A stretch of 64,000 nt of DNA, from positions 1,652,501 to 1,716,500 of the forward strand of contig NC_013222.1 of NCBI RefSeq assembly GCF_000024125.1. The letters are read 5' to 3'. Position 1 is the first letter of the stretch. Each line of letters starts with the position of its first letter. The translations under genes were made by a program, and so were the position numbers. A model generated the notes under the pieces. That model did not search any database. It saw only the letters and a program-made list of their open reading frames with translations, and was not told the DNA's origin. Of this stretch, positions 25,514 to 34,502 are shown piece after piece. This stretch comes from Robiginitalea biformata HTCC2501. Lineage in GTDB: Bacteria > Bacteroidota > Bacteroidia > Flavobacteriales > Flavobacteriaceae.

Positions 25514-26590
25514 TCAATTCGCTAGGATCCAATTTGAAATTTCATCCAGAAAATTGTCCACAAATTTTTTCGCCAGCATCGGATATTCTTCGCTGTTCCC
25601 GGTTGTCGCCTCCTGGAAAAAGTGGTTGGCTTTGTCGAATGTTATGAGGTGATACGCAGCCCCTGATTTCAGGAGTGCGTTTTCCATCCGGTCTTTATTC
25701 TGGTATATGGGTACCTGAGAATCCAATCCTCCAAACAATCCCAGTACAGGCACTTTTAACCGCTCATAATCTTTGGAAGGGTCATGGTAAAGAAAGGATG
25801 CAAGTGAAGGTAACCCATATACTATTTGAAGTTGATCAGCCCGGGCGCCCGCTTGCTGCCGGATATTTTGAATATCCCTCTCATCTTCTCCCGAATCCAG
25901 TTTTAATAGAATGGATTCAGTTGTTTGACTTAACAAGAGATGGGCCTGATCAATATGCTGGTTGTCCGAGATAGCCCGCATCAATTTATTGTGTGCCGAC
26001 ACATGGGCTTCAATCAGCGACCCGGAAATTTTGGACTGTTCGTACTCGTGCCTGACCTGATATAGAACAACTTCTACCAGCGGTACGGCTGGCGCGCCCA
26101 TTAATATCACATTTTTAACAGCATCATTTCTCTCCGCAACGTGCGCGGCCAGGATTCCACCCTGGCTGTGTCCGAACAATATAAAATCCTGGAAAGAATG
26201 GATTTTTGCCGATTTAAAATGATCCATGATACCTTCCAGATCCCGTGAGAGATCCTCCATAGTGCTGTTTGCAAAATCGCCGGTACTACCTCCAACCCCT
26301 CTGTCATCATATCGAAAAGATGCGATTCCTTTTGATGCCAAATGCTCGGCTATAACTTTAAATATTTTAAAATCGTACAGGGTCTCATCACGGTCCTGGG
26401 GTCCACTACCGGAGCTCATAATGACCAGGGATTTCTCTTTGCGATTATCCGGAATCGTCAGGGTACCCCCAATGCGCTCCCCATTAATATGAATGACCAG
26501 GTCGATTGACTGTGATTCCAGTGGGGGCTTGGTTCCGGCCAAACAACCCAGCGTCATAAAGGAAAAAGCAAGAATTTTGAAAGGCTTCAA
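25514..26590 (-). CDS. Secreted alpha/beta hydrolase
   Basis: The 358-residue protein begins with a short signal, with LGCLAG as a possible lipobox. It has the alpha/beta-hydrolase nucleophile elbow FGHSQGGILAA, an oxyanion-type segment VIMSSGSGPQDRD, the Asp region GLFGGLDSQVP and a C-terminal His in FDKANHFF. Similar proteins are annotated as esterases or peptidase-like hydrolases; the substrate cannot be read. It follows the DJ-1 lipoprotein gene by 55 bases on the same strand and probably ends that operon. Confidence 0.87.
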   Translation of the reverse strand: MKPFKILAFSFMTLGCLAGTKPPLESQSIDLVIHINGERIGGTLTIPDNRKEKSLVIMSSGSGPQDRDETLYDFKIFKVIAEHLASKGIASFRYDDRGVGGSTGDFANSTMEDLSRDLEGIMDHFKSAKIHSFQDFILFGHSQGGILAAHVAERNDAVKNVILMGAPAVPLVEVVLYQVRHEYEQSKISGSLIEAHVSAHNKLMRAISDNQHIDQAHLLLSQTTESILLKLDSGEDERDIQNIRQQAGARADQLQIVYGLPSLASFLYHDPSKDYERLKVPVLGLFGGLDSQVPIYQNKDRMENALLKSGAAYHLITFDKANHFFQEATTGNSEEYPMLAKKFVDNFLDEISNWILAN

Positions 26591-26645
26591 TCTGATTATT
26601 TATCGGCAAAACAGCGGTACGTCAATTCCAGTGGGGAATCGTGGC

Positions 26646-27419
26646 TTACTTTCCGCCCAGGCCCTGGTTAATTTCAATTTCGCTTATCATTTCCTTTGCC
26701 ACTATTGCCGCAGAGGGAAGAAACATAGTCGTTACGATTCGCGCATCGATCACCACGTCGTGTTTATCATTCAAATCACTTTTAGTCTGAAATAGTGCCC
26801 CGTTTTTTCTCAACTGATCCTCCAGCATTGCGGGTAATAAGGTTCCCTCTTTGGCCCAACTTTTGGTAACCTCGGTAGAGTTTGGGAACCCTGTTACCAT
26901 TTTGCCTTTCACCATAAATTCACCATTGCCCAACTTAACATTAGCCAAGGCACCCGGGCCATGTCCGCACCCGCCAACGATTCCCCCATTTTCATAGATG
27001 TCAGCGATTATTTTTAAGAGGCCCTTATTATTGGCAACATCAAACAGGGGGCCGTATCCACCACCGATAAAAACGGCGTCGTAGTTTTTGGAATCCACGG
27101 ATTCGGGGGTTAACGAATTTTCAACATTGCCATAAAAATTCTCGTATTTGATGGCATAACTGCTTATCCCCACAGGATCCATGGAAAAAGGTACTTCTCC
27201 GCCTGTAGGCGAAACAAAATCCACTTTGTACCCGTGGGAAACGAAAACGTGATAGGGAGGGGCTACTTCCCAAAGATTGTTACCGGCGAAGTGTTTTTCC
27301 GGGTCTCCCATATGTTCGGTATTTGATACTATAATGAGGACCCTTCCCTTTTCTTCTTCAGCATTGTTGCACGCAAGGGTAATCAAGGCTATCAAAAACG
27401 GTAAGATTGCTTTTTTCAT
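26646..27419 (-). CDS. DJ-1/PfpI family lipoprotein
   Basis: ATG 27419 gives a 257-residue protein with a lipoprotein signal (LIALITLACNN, lipid on Cys). The DJ-1/PfpI glutamine-amidotransferase-like fold follows, with RVLIIVSN, DAVFIGGGYGPLFD and the nucleophile Cys in GGCGHGPGAL. Family members act as deglycases, chaperones or glyoxalase-III-like enzymes against reactive aldehydes. Here it should be on the periplasmic side of a membrane. It lies between the esterase and hydrolase genes. A second DJ-1 protein is at 30789-31907. Confidence 0.88.
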   Translation of the reverse strand: MKKAILPFLIALITLACNNAEEEKGRVLIIVSNTEHMGDPEKHFAGNNLWEVAPPYHVFVSHGYKVDFVSPTGGEVPFSMDPVGISSYAIKYENFYGNVENSLTPESVDSKNYDAVFIGGGYGPLFDVANNKGLLKIIADIYENGGIVGGCGHGPGALANVKLGNGEFMVKGKMVTGFPNSTEVTKSWAKEGTLLPAMLEDQLRKNGALFQTKSDLNDKHDVVIDARIVTTMFLPSAAIVAKEMISEIEINQGLGGK

Positions 27420-27493
27420 TTTTAATGTATCTAAGGTTTGAACGATTAACTTCTGACGTGATATATTGCCAAACACGATTTATGAACGGCTAT

Positions 27494-28720
27494 TTATTCT
27501 TTCGTTTTCCTCAACCTGCTGACCTCGAGTAACAGATCCTCTTCCTGCCCCTGCTTATACTTTTTTGACACTTCAACCCCCAGGAGGTAAGCATCAATAG
27601 CCTGCTCCTTTTGCCCTGTCTTTTCATATAATTTTGCCAGATGCGTTAGCAAACCAATGTAGGCAGGATAGGCTTCAGAAGCTCTTTCAAGTACTGTAAT
27701 GGCTCCCAGGTCATTGTCCTTATTGACCAGTTCTGAGACCAGATTAAAATAATCTTCAGCCGGCCTGCGCGCCATTTCGCCATATTTGTTTTTTAGGTGC
27801 TCCTCTGTGGATAAAAAAGCAACAGCATTAAAATCATCAATCAAGTCTTCGCGACCGCTTAAATCTGAGAATATAAATCGGAGCCCCCGGTAATTTAAGA
27901 TGAGCCTGGAAGCCATATGGCCTTCATCCCCAACTTCCTCATGAAGCCACCTGAAGTTTTCGGGGGCATGCTGTTTTATTACTTCAACGTACCGGGTCAG
28001 TTCCTGGCGCATCCCCCAGCCATCTCCACCGCCTATACCAAAGTATACGGTCTTATTCAGGTTTTCAATTGAAGGGAAAAATATTTTTGCTTGTGCGGTC
28101 ATTTCTTCCTTATTCCACCAGAGTGCGGGGGCCTCTATGATGAAAGCATCAAAAAGACCCGGGCTTTCCATAAGCGTATACGTACCGAAAAGACCCCCAA
28201 AAGAATGTCCTTCCAGGATGCGAAACGGATGTGTTCTGTAATTGGCATCCACAAAGGGAATCAATTCCTCGCTTAAAAACCTGAGAAACTCCGGGGCACC
28301 TCCACTTTGGGGGATGCCTGCATTTCCAGTACCCCCATGAACCTCCTGTCCTGCATTGGAAGGGGTTAAATCCCTATTTCTGTCCAAACTTTCGATCCCG
28401 ACCACAATTACAGGAGGGATCAACCCCGCTTCTGCCAAAAGCTCTACAGTCCCAACCGTATGCTTTATATTTTGTAAACCGTCCAGTACATATAGCACCG
28501 GGTACCTGGCATAGGTAGTATTGTAGCCAACGGGCAATGAAATGATAACCGGGCGATCCTCTGGTAAAATAGATGACTCTACAATGTGCTGCCTACCCAG
28601 GCCCAGAAGTTGTCCATCCCCGGTCAAGTCTATTTTTTGGGCTACCTGTGCACTGGCATGATGCAGGCAACATGCCATAGCGACAAAGAGTATGATGTGA
28701 TGGATTATCGTAGGTTTCAT
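27494..28720 (-). CDS. Secreted esterase (Enterochelin esterase/IroE-like) with TPR tail
   Basis: The 408-residue protein has a signal peptide ending near ASAQ. Its esterase-D-type alpha/beta hydrolase domain shows YPVLYVLDG, EGHSFGGLFGTYT (nucleophile Ser) and the His in GDEGHMASR. The last 90 residues form two tetratricopeptide-like repeats (AITVLERASEAYPAYIGLLTHLAKLYEKTG). Relatives hydrolyse siderophore esters or acyl esters. The start overlaps the DUF4386 stop by four bases, so the two are coupled. Confidence 0.9.
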   Translation of the reverse strand: MKPTIIHHIILFVAMACCLHHASAQVAQKIDLTGDGQLLGLGRQHIVESSILPEDRPVIISLPVGYNTTYARYPVLYVLDGLQNIKHTVGTVELLAEAGLIPPVIVVGIESLDRNRDLTPSNAGQEVHGGTGNAGIPQSGGAPEFLRFLSEELIPFVDANYRTHPFRILEGHSFGGLFGTYTLMESPGLFDAFIIEAPALWWNKEEMTAQAKIFFPSIENLNKTVYFGIGGGDGWGMRQELTRYVEVIKQHAPENFRWLHEEVGDEGHMASRLILNYRGLRFIFSDLSGREDLIDDFNAVAFLSTEEHLKNKYGEMARRPAEDYFNLVSELVNKDNDLGAITVLERASEAYPAYIGLLTHLAKLYEKTGQKEQAIDAYLLGVEVSKKYKQGQEEDLLLEVSRLRKTKE

Positions 28721-29442
28721 TTTTGAGACACCCTGACATTCTTATAAGATTCTGTAGCTCCTTTGACGAGCATGTACAAGGTCAATCCAACCTCTCCGAG
28801 GACCGCAGCAACACCGACAATTAACGCGGTGTAGTGCTCATAGCCCGGGACGTTAAAATTCCCAAAAGATTCAATGAGATAGCCCGCGGCGGCCCCCAGC
28901 ATAAACCCTCCAAAAATCTTTGGAAACACCCCGGTTCTGTAAATGAGAATCCCGAGTAATAAGCAGTGTACGCCAAAAAAACTACCGGCAAGCAGATAGC
29001 CATAATGGTGGGCGTCCAAAAAGGAGGCGCTTATTTGCTGCACCTGTGCTGTATCCAATGAACTTAACAGGCTGTCGGACTCCAGCACCTTCAGGGCCAT
29101 GTAGTGGTTTAATAAATTCAGACTTCCGATGGCCGGATGTGCAATAAGCCTGAAAGCCGATGAAACCATGGCAAGGGTCTTATCAAAGGGTTTGAAAATT
29201 TTGTACAGCATCACGGCTATCACGGTATCCAGCAGGAATGCAATCAAGTCTGTGGTTAAGCCCAATTGAAACAACCCCTTATTCTGGAGTAGGTTGTTGG
29301 CTGTTTCCACAGCATTTCCCGGTACGATGAGCGTTCCTCTCACGTACCCCTGGCTAAACCCTGCACAAATGATGACCAGTAGATAGAGCAACCCCGTAAA
29401 GCGGATTAGTTTTACACTTGCAAATGCTTTAACGATAGTCAT
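28717..29442 (-). CDS. DUF4386 family integral membrane protein
   Basis: The 241-residue protein has six or so membrane helices and the DUF4386 pattern (LIRFTGLLYLLVIICAGFSQ, LTTDLIAFLLDTVIAVMLY, FFGVHCLLLGILIY). ATG 29442 is preferred over a TTG at 29472 because a predicted -7 element lies across the longer start. A TTGAC-N7-GCCAA palindrome (29499-29515) sits 57 bases upstream, so the AraC regulator just upstream probably controls this gene and the esterase, DJ-1 and hydrolase genes behind it. Biochemical role unknown. Confidence 0.85.
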   Translation of the reverse strand: MTIVKAFASVKLIRFTGLLYLLVIICAGFSQGYVRGTLIVPGNAVETANNLLQNKGLFQLGLTTDLIAFLLDTVIAVMLYKIFKPFDKTLAMVSSAFRLIAHPAIGSLNLLNHYMALKVLESDSLLSSLDTAQVQQISASFLDAHHYGYLLAGSFFGVHCLLLGILIYRTGVFPKIFGGFMLGAAAGYLIESFGNFNVPGYEHYTALIVGVAAVLGEVGLTLYMLVKGATESYKNVRVSQK

Positions 29443-29498
29443 CACTTCCAAACAACTTTTGATCAGAAGCAAATTTCATTATAAGCCCCAACTTATTA

Positions 29499-29515
29499 TT
29501 GACTTTTTGTGCCAA
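29499..29515. promoter_or_regulatory. Predicted AraC-type operator before the DUF4386 operon
   Basis: TTGAC-N7-GCCAA forms a 17-bp palindrome with one mismatch, between the AraC gene stop (29545) and the DUF4386 start. It matches the two tandem TTGGC-N7-GCCAA sites at 35504-35541, which lie next to the paralogous AraC gene. Function is inferred. Confidence 0.55.
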
Positions 29516-29544
29516 TGGTTTGATATTTCGGGACAGGATTGAGT

Positions 29545-30522
29545 TTATGGACTTTTTCTATATGCGGTTGGAGAAGTTCCTGTCCATCTTTTAAATGCCC
29601 TGTTAAACGCACTTTGTTCGGAAAACCCGGTTAAAAAAGCTATTTCACCAACGGACTGGTTTGAGTTGGAAAGTAAATTCAGAGCAGTTTCTTTCTGTTT
29701 TTTTTGAATGAGTTTTCTAAAAGTAAGATTTCTTTCAGAAAGCCTTCTTTTCAGTGTTCTAGCACTCATATTAAGAAACTCACTAACTTGTTCTATACTT
29801 GGAATCCCACTGGATATGGATTGGTTAAGCAAATTGTCAATTTTTTTCATTAGAATATCTCCTTCAATCTTCAATTTGGATTTTTCCTCCTCCATTCTCT
29901 CAACAAGAAATTGGTGAATAAAGCTATCCGCCTTAATTGTAGAAACATCGAGGTCCCCGGATCTAAAGGTCAGAGCATTTTGGGAGGCTTCAAATACAAT
30001 CGGACAATCGAAGTATTCAGAAAAAGAAACTTTGCCAACATTCTTGTGTTTAAAACATACCTGGAGTGGTTTTATTGGCTTTCCACTAACCTCGCGCAAA
30101 ACCCCAATAAGCATAACAAATGTCGCTTCATTGGCTGTTTTTATACCAGGTCGGTACACCTCACGATTTAATATTAATTTTATCCGTGCCGAACCTTCTT
30201 CAATGGTGATACTGCCATCATTTGTAACCAACACCATATAGCGTTTTACGTTTCTGAGAACATCTGTCGCTTTCAAACAAGTCTTCCAGGACAGACCCAG
30301 TGTACCATAATCATTTGAATTAAGTTGCTTCCCCTGCCTGAGCCCGAAACCTGGAACAAGTTCTTGTTCAGCTCTTTCGTAAACCTCCAAGAGTAACTCC
30401 ATTGGGATATGTGCATCCTTCTTGAGATCGGGATCAACGGAGTCCGTAAAATCTATGCTTAGGCCTTCTTCCTGCCCTAGGGCAATAGCCTTTTTATAGA
30501 TGGTAGCAGAAACAAATGCCAT
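29545..30522 (-). CDS. AraC family regulator, OruR/ArgR-like (first paralog)
   Basis: The 325-residue protein has the N-terminal arabinose-binding-like AraC domain of the OruR/ToxT group (GFGLRQGKQLNSNDYGTLGLSWKTC) and a C-terminal double helix-turn-helix (SARTLKRRLSERNLTFRKLI ... VGEIAFLTGFSEQSAFNRAF). It should sense a small molecule and activate transcription. It is closely similar to the regulator at 34503-35492, including SGIPSI at the domain junction. The gene is AT-richer than its paralog. The operator-like palindrome immediately downstream points to the DUF4386-esterase operon as target. Confidence 0.92.
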   Translation of the reverse strand: MAFVSATIYKKAIALGQEEGLSIDFTDSVDPDLKKDAHIPMELLLEVYERAEQELVPGFGLRQGKQLNSNDYGTLGLSWKTCLKATDVLRNVKRYMVLVTNDGSITIEEGSARIKLILNREVYRPGIKTANEATFVMLIGVLREVSGKPIKPLQVCFKHKNVGKVSFSEYFDCPIVFEASQNALTFRSGDLDVSTIKADSFIHQFLVERMEEEKSKLKIEGDILMKKIDNLLNQSISSGIPSIEQVSEFLNMSARTLKRRLSERNLTFRKLIQKKQKETALNLLSNSNQSVGEIAFLTGFSEQSAFNRAFKRWTGTSPTAYRKSP

Positions 30523-30788
30523 AGGGAGTTATGAATTTAATTCTTCAACACTTTCTCCTGTGAGTACTTCTTCATCATAGACTATGGAATCTCCAATAAG
30601 AACATTATAGTTTTTGACTTTGATATTTAAAAAACACAGGATTTTATAATGTGCTAGAGGAAAAATGGTCTAGGGTAGGGTACTTCCATCCTTATATTGA
30701 TAAGGAACTTATTTTTGCTTCTGATAAATTAAGGTTTTCAGTTAAATATACGGGTTGACCAACACCTAAAAAATTGGAATTACCTGTT

Positions 30789-31907
30789 TCAGTCTATCTC
30801 TTTAAGCAGATTTTCAGCCTCCTTTTTTAATTGCTCCTTCGAAATCAATTCATTTGCGATTTGCCTTGCTTTCTCCCTGTTCTTCAATAATAAATGGGTT
30901 TTAGCAAGTAGCAGCTGCAAGTTTTCATTATAAAAATGTGGAGAGGTCAATTCCACTATTTCAACGCCTTTCAACAAAGCCTTTTGATCTTCTTTTGAGG
31001 CTAAAATTTTGTAGTATCCCCACATAGCGATCAATGGAATATCATAAGCTTCGGTGTTTTCTGCCAATTCCTGTTCTGCCCACGCAATGGATTTTGTTTC
31101 GTCCAAAAAATCTTGGATTAGGTAGATGCTCTTTTCATCCTTGTAAAGGGACCTTTCAGTGGGCTTTATTCCCAGGGCCTTCACTACCTCCTCAGCAGAC
31201 CGGGTGGTGGAAAACGGATTTTGACCGGTTATGAATTTGCCGGATACAGCTACATGGGAAAGCATGAAATCGGCCTGGCTGAAAACAGCGCCCCTGGATT
31301 TTAGTTTATCTTCCAGTTTAAAAGGGAATTCAGCAACCCATTTCTTGCCAAAGAGTTCTTCTTCGATATTACAGAATCCGGTGACCTCAATACCCTTGAT
31401 GATGTAATGGTCACCATCCTTCACATTGACAAAGGCCGCCGGACCGTGGCAAACCGATGAAATCACCGTGCTGTCCCTTCGATAGAGATCCAATATGATG
31501 TCCTGGAGGGAAGGGTCATAGGGCAGATCGAACATGGCGCCTTTTCCCCCGACCACATAGATGGCATCGTAACGGGTTGGGTCTACCTGGGAGGTTGCTG
31601 TCGTATTTTCCAATACCTCCAGAATTTTCTGGTCCTCGAGTGCCGCCATGTTGTAGGCCTTCTCCTTATTAAACTTATCCGCTTCCACCTTTCCTCCTTT
31701 AGGACTGGACACGTCGATATGAAGACCGTTTTGCTTAAAAATCTGGTAGGCTTGCGAAAACTCATCGAATTCAAATCCCGGCCGGGTCGCACCCAAATCT
31801 TTGCCATAACTGCTTACGACCATCAAGACTTTTTTCTGGTCGGGATGGGTTTGGGAAAGAAGCAGAATGGGTAAAAAAAAGGCAATGTATAAAATAGAGT
31901 TTTTCAT
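30789..31907 (-). CDS. Secreted DJ-1/PfpI protein with helical C-terminal domain
   Basis: The 372-residue protein has a signal peptide (ending near LLLSQ) and a DJ-1/PfpI domain: KKVLMVVSSYG, DAIYVVGGKGAMFDLP and nucleophile Cys in SSVCHGPAAF. About 120 further residues form a helical, TPR-like region (AIAWAEQ-type repeats, LLLAKTHLLLKNREKARQIA). It would be exported and could act on reactive carbonyls or as a peptidase-like enzyme. It lies 96 bases after the FMN reductase gene and is the likely end of the Crp-OMP-DoxX run. No gene is seen in the 266 bases downstream to the AraC start. Confidence 0.88.
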   Translation of the reverse strand: MKNSILYIAFFLPILLLSQTHPDQKKVLMVVSSYGKDLGATRPGFEFDEFSQAYQIFKQNGLHIDVSSPKGGKVEADKFNKEKAYNMAALEDQKILEVLENTTATSQVDPTRYDAIYVVGGKGAMFDLPYDPSLQDIILDLYRRDSTVISSVCHGPAAFVNVKDGDHYIIKGIEVTGFCNIEEELFGKKWVAEFPFKLEDKLKSRGAVFSQADFMLSHVAVSGKFITGQNPFSTTRSAEEVVKALGIKPTERSLYKDEKSIYLIQDFLDETKSIAWAEQELAENTEAYDIPLIAMWGYYKILASKEDQKALLKGVEIVELTSPHFYNENLQLLLAKTHLLLKNREKARQIANELISKEQLKKEAENLLKEID

Positions 31908-32003
31908 TTTTTTATTTTTTCGGATTGTATGGAGAACACGAATAAAGCACGTTTATGTTACTTCAAAGGATGAGTAATCCAAATCGCGTTTCAATTAATT
32001 TGT

Positions 32004-32540
32004 TTATGATATGAGGGTTGTTCGAAATTTATCGACCTTGGAATGCATGTCCTTTTTGATTCCTTCATTATTGATTTCTCCGTCCTTAAATTGATCGTAG
32101 AAGGAGGGCAATGAAAAGGTATCCGTAATGCTGGCGCCCATGTACGGGAAGTACGTGCTGGCCGCCTGGAGGACGGTGGCTCCCCCCCGGCCACCCGGGG
32201 AGGTAGCCATCAGGAGCATGGGTTTTTCCCTCCAGATTTTCGTGTTGATGCGCGATAACCAATCGATGGTGTTCTTGAATACCGCGGAGTACGACCCGTT
32301 GTGCTCTGCCAGGGACAGGATAAAACCATCCGCGCGGTCGAATACTTCATTCAGTCTTTTTACACTCGGGGGTATCCCATTTTCTGCTTCGTAGTCCACC
32401 CCGAATATGGGTAGCACGTAATCATTTAAGTCTATCGGGATTACTTCAACATCATCGAGCAACTTGCAGGTATAGTCAATAAGCATATTATTGATCGAGT
32501 TTTGACTGTTGCTCCCTGCGATGGTGATTATTTTTTTCAT
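32004..32540 (-). CDS. NADPH-dependent FMN reductase
   Basis: The 178-residue flavodoxin-like protein shows the phosphate-binding loop ITIAGSNSQNSINNMLI, the central LSLAEHNGSYSAVFKNTIDWLSR (FMN region) and MATSPGGRGGATVLQAA. It is a cytoplasmic NAD(P)H:quinone, FMN or azo reductase. It starts 5 bases after the DoxX stop, so the pair is co-transcribed, a combination fitting oxidative or electrophile stress. Confidence 0.92.
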   Translation of the reverse strand: MKKIITIAGSNSQNSINNMLIDYTCKLLDDVEVIPIDLNDYVLPIFGVDYEAENGIPPSVKRLNEVFDRADGFILSLAEHNGSYSAVFKNTIDWLSRINTKIWREKPMLLMATSPGGRGGATVLQAASTYFPYMGASITDTFSLPSFYDQFKDGEINNEGIKKDMHSKVDKFRTTLIS

Positions 32541-32545
32541 GATTA

Positions 32546-32998
32546 TTATTTTTTGGAGATGAGACGATCTACTGAGAATTGGCCGCTTCCGCTGACAAGG
32601 ATGCTCAATGCAAGCCCGATGACCAGCAACGAGTATTCATATCCCTCACCCGCCTGGTTGCCGAACCAATTCATGAAGAAACCGTGCTCGATCTGCGTGG
32701 TGAAAATGATGCCGGTAAACATGCCGGCCAGCGACAGAGCCCAGAACCTGCTCAGCAAACCGAGGATCAAAGACAGTGAGCCAAAGAATTCTATCAGGAT
32801 TACCGAAAAAGCTACGATTACGGGTAACTCCATTTGGGTGGTCAAAAGGTCCATGGTAGCCGAAAACCCGGATCCCCCAAAGAGTCCCAGCAGCTTTTGT
32901 GCGCCGTGTGGTAAGATGACCAGCCCCAGGGTCAGCCGGGCCGCGGTGGGCCCCAGGTTTGGTTTCGTTTTTGAAAGCATTTTTACATAATTTTTCAT
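32546..32998 (-). CDS. DoxX family membrane protein
   Basis: The 150-residue protein has four membrane helices and the DoxX pattern: ARLTLGLVILPHGAQKLLGLFGG near the start, then VIAFSVILIEFFGSLSLILG and LSLAGMFTGIIFTTQ. Family members are linked to thiosulfate/quinone chemistry and to thiol-stress complexes. It is followed after 5 bases by the FMN reductase, and preceded by an outer-membrane protein gene. Confidence 0.92.
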   Translation of the reverse strand: MKNYVKMLSKTKPNLGPTAARLTLGLVILPHGAQKLLGLFGGSGFSATMDLLTTQMELPVIVAFSVILIEFFGSLSLILGLLSRFWALSLAGMFTGIIFTTQIEHGFFMNWFGNQAGEGYEYSLLVIGLALSILVSGSGQFSVDRLISKK

Positions 32999-33019
32999 GA
33001 CTTAATTATTTACAATGGT

Positions 33020-33664
33020 TTATAGTATGGTGCGGTAATACACACCGAAAGAATGTTTTTCGACAGGGCTCGGGCCGTATTGGTCCAGGTCATACCCGAT
33101 ACCGAACTGATGCCCTTTGATGGACACCCCTCCCCGTAATTGTTGAAAACTGCGTGAATGCCGCTTCAAGTTGTCCCAGACAGTAAGGAACTGACCGTTG
33201 ATCCAAAGGGATACCTTCCCGCTCACCGGGGTATTGAACTGGATTTGGGCAAAGGTTTCTGCATACCCCCTTTTTGTCCGCTGGTAGTGACCCACCGTGG
33301 GGAGTACCACCACGAGAAGCCTGGGAGTCTTTACAGTGAATTTGGCCGTAAGGCGCTGTGCAAAACCCGATATACTGTTGTAATACAGGGACGGGCCGAT
33401 GGATACGCGTTTGTTGAGGTTCCAGAATACGGTGGGTTGGACGCCTACCTCATCGAACACCTCATTTTCTTCATCATTGAATTTTTGAAAAAAGGCAAGG
33501 GTTGCGCTGCTGAGGGTTTCTTTCTCATTGACGGGGTAACTGGCATAAAGGGTGAAATCCGTTTTGTCGAATCCTGAAAACAACTCTGCCTGAGTGAATT
33601 GCGCATTCAGATAATTGGCAAGCCCAAGGATGAAGGCGGATGAGATGGTTGCTATTTTTTTCAT
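33020..33664 (-). CDS. Predicted outer-membrane beta-barrel protein
   Basis: The 214-residue protein has a signal peptide (MKKIATISSAFILGLANYLNA). The rest shows alternating, aromatic-rich strands (FTLYASYPVNE, SIGPSLYYNS, FGIGYDLDQYG) and ends HSFGVYYRTIL, as in a small beta-barrel. No family was recognised. It lies between the Crp-like regulator and DoxX, and a hairpin covers its start codon (33662-33691). Confidence 0.75.
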   Translation of the reverse strand: MKKIATISSAFILGLANYLNAQFTQAELFSGFDKTDFTLYASYPVNEKETLSSATLAFFQKFNDEENEVFDEVGVQPTVFWNLNKRVSIGPSLYYNSISGFAQRLTAKFTVKTPRLLVVVLPTVGHYQRTKRGYAETFAQIQFNTPVSGKVSLWINGQFLTVWDNLKRHSRSFQQLRGGVSIKGHQFGIGYDLDQYGPSPVEKHSFGVYYRTIL

Positions 33665-33691
33665 GCTTCAAATCTCCCGCTGGGAGGCATG
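33662..33691 (-). promoter_or_regulatory. Hairpin covering the start of the barrel gene
   Basis: In the 44 bases between the Crp-like gene and the barrel gene, CTCCC/GGGAG (33674-33686) forms a short stem. An outer CATGC/GCATG pair includes the ATG of the barrel gene. It could limit translation initiation. The effect is speculative. Confidence 0.3.
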
Positions 33692-33708
33692 AAAAAAAAT
33701 AAAGTAGT

Positions 33709-34311
33709 TTAAGACTTGGGCTTTCTGTTGACTTTGGAGACGATCTGACTCATAAATTCAGGGGTTATTCCGATATAACCCGCCAAATCCTTTTGGGATA
33801 TACGCCTGACGATATGGGGGTATTTTTTCTTGAAATACACATATCGTTCCTCTGCTGTCAGGGATATTCCCTGGTTGCTGCGCTTGATGTAACTGATTAA
33901 CGACCGCTGATACAGGATGCGGTAAAACCGCTCAAATTTTGGGATTTCCTGGTACAACAAGTCGTGGTTCGTTTTGGAAATTGCCAGTATTTCAGAATCT
34001 TCTATCGCCTTGATATAGTAGTTGGTAGGCTCCCTGGTCATAAAACTGGCAATGTCTCCCGTCCAGTAATCCTCGACGGCAAACATGGAAACATGCGGTA
34101 CCCCGTCCAGATCCAGGGTATACACCTTGAGACAGCCCCTGGTGATAAAATACTCATAGGAAGTGATATCACCGGCCTGCATCAGAAATTCCCGTTTCCC
34201 GACCGTTATGGGGGTAAGCAGGGAGATGAACTTTTGCTTTTCAAGCCGGGTTAAATCGATAAACCGGCTCACATTATCTATAATCAGGTTGTATGGGTCG
34301 TCGCTATTCAA
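33709..34311 (-). CDS. Crp/Fnr-family transcriptional regulator
   Basis: The 200-residue protein has the cNMP-binding-like barrel (VGKREFLMQAGDITSYEYFITRG, with FAVEDYWTGD) and a C-terminal helix-turn-helix (RISQKDLAGYIGITPEFMSQIVSK). No Cys cluster for an Fe-S sensor is present. It is the first gene of the run to the barrel protein, DoxX, FMN reductase and DJ-1, and is the natural candidate to control it. An unassigned 191-base gap separates it from the divergent AraC gene. Confidence 0.9.
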   Translation of the reverse strand: MNSDDPYNLIIDNVSRFIDLTRLEKQKFISLLTPITVGKREFLMQAGDITSYEYFITRGCLKVYTLDLDGVPHVSMFAVEDYWTGDIASFMTREPTNYYIKAIEDSEILAISKTNHDLLYQEIPKFERFYRILYQRSLISYIKRSNQGISLTAEERYVYFKKKYPHIVRRISQKDLAGYIGITPEFMSQIVSKVNRKPKS

Positions 34312-34502
34312 GGTGGCATCGTTGATTCTTTAAAGTTAAGTAATTGACATTAGTATTTCCGGTTGCATATAAATCCATGAATTTCATCTGCAGGGATTTA
34401 ACCCGTCTTTTCGCGGGCCTTAAGTACGGCAGAACGGGTGTATTTTGTACCTTATGGAAATCATAGCAAACAGATGCTTAATCCAGTAAGTGCTCCCTGG
34501 CT

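Noticed and set aside
30534..30670. Short minus-strand frame ending in TGESVEELNS
   Set aside because: It reads like a protein end but has no start codon after an in-frame stop; open length is not significant in AT-rich DNA.
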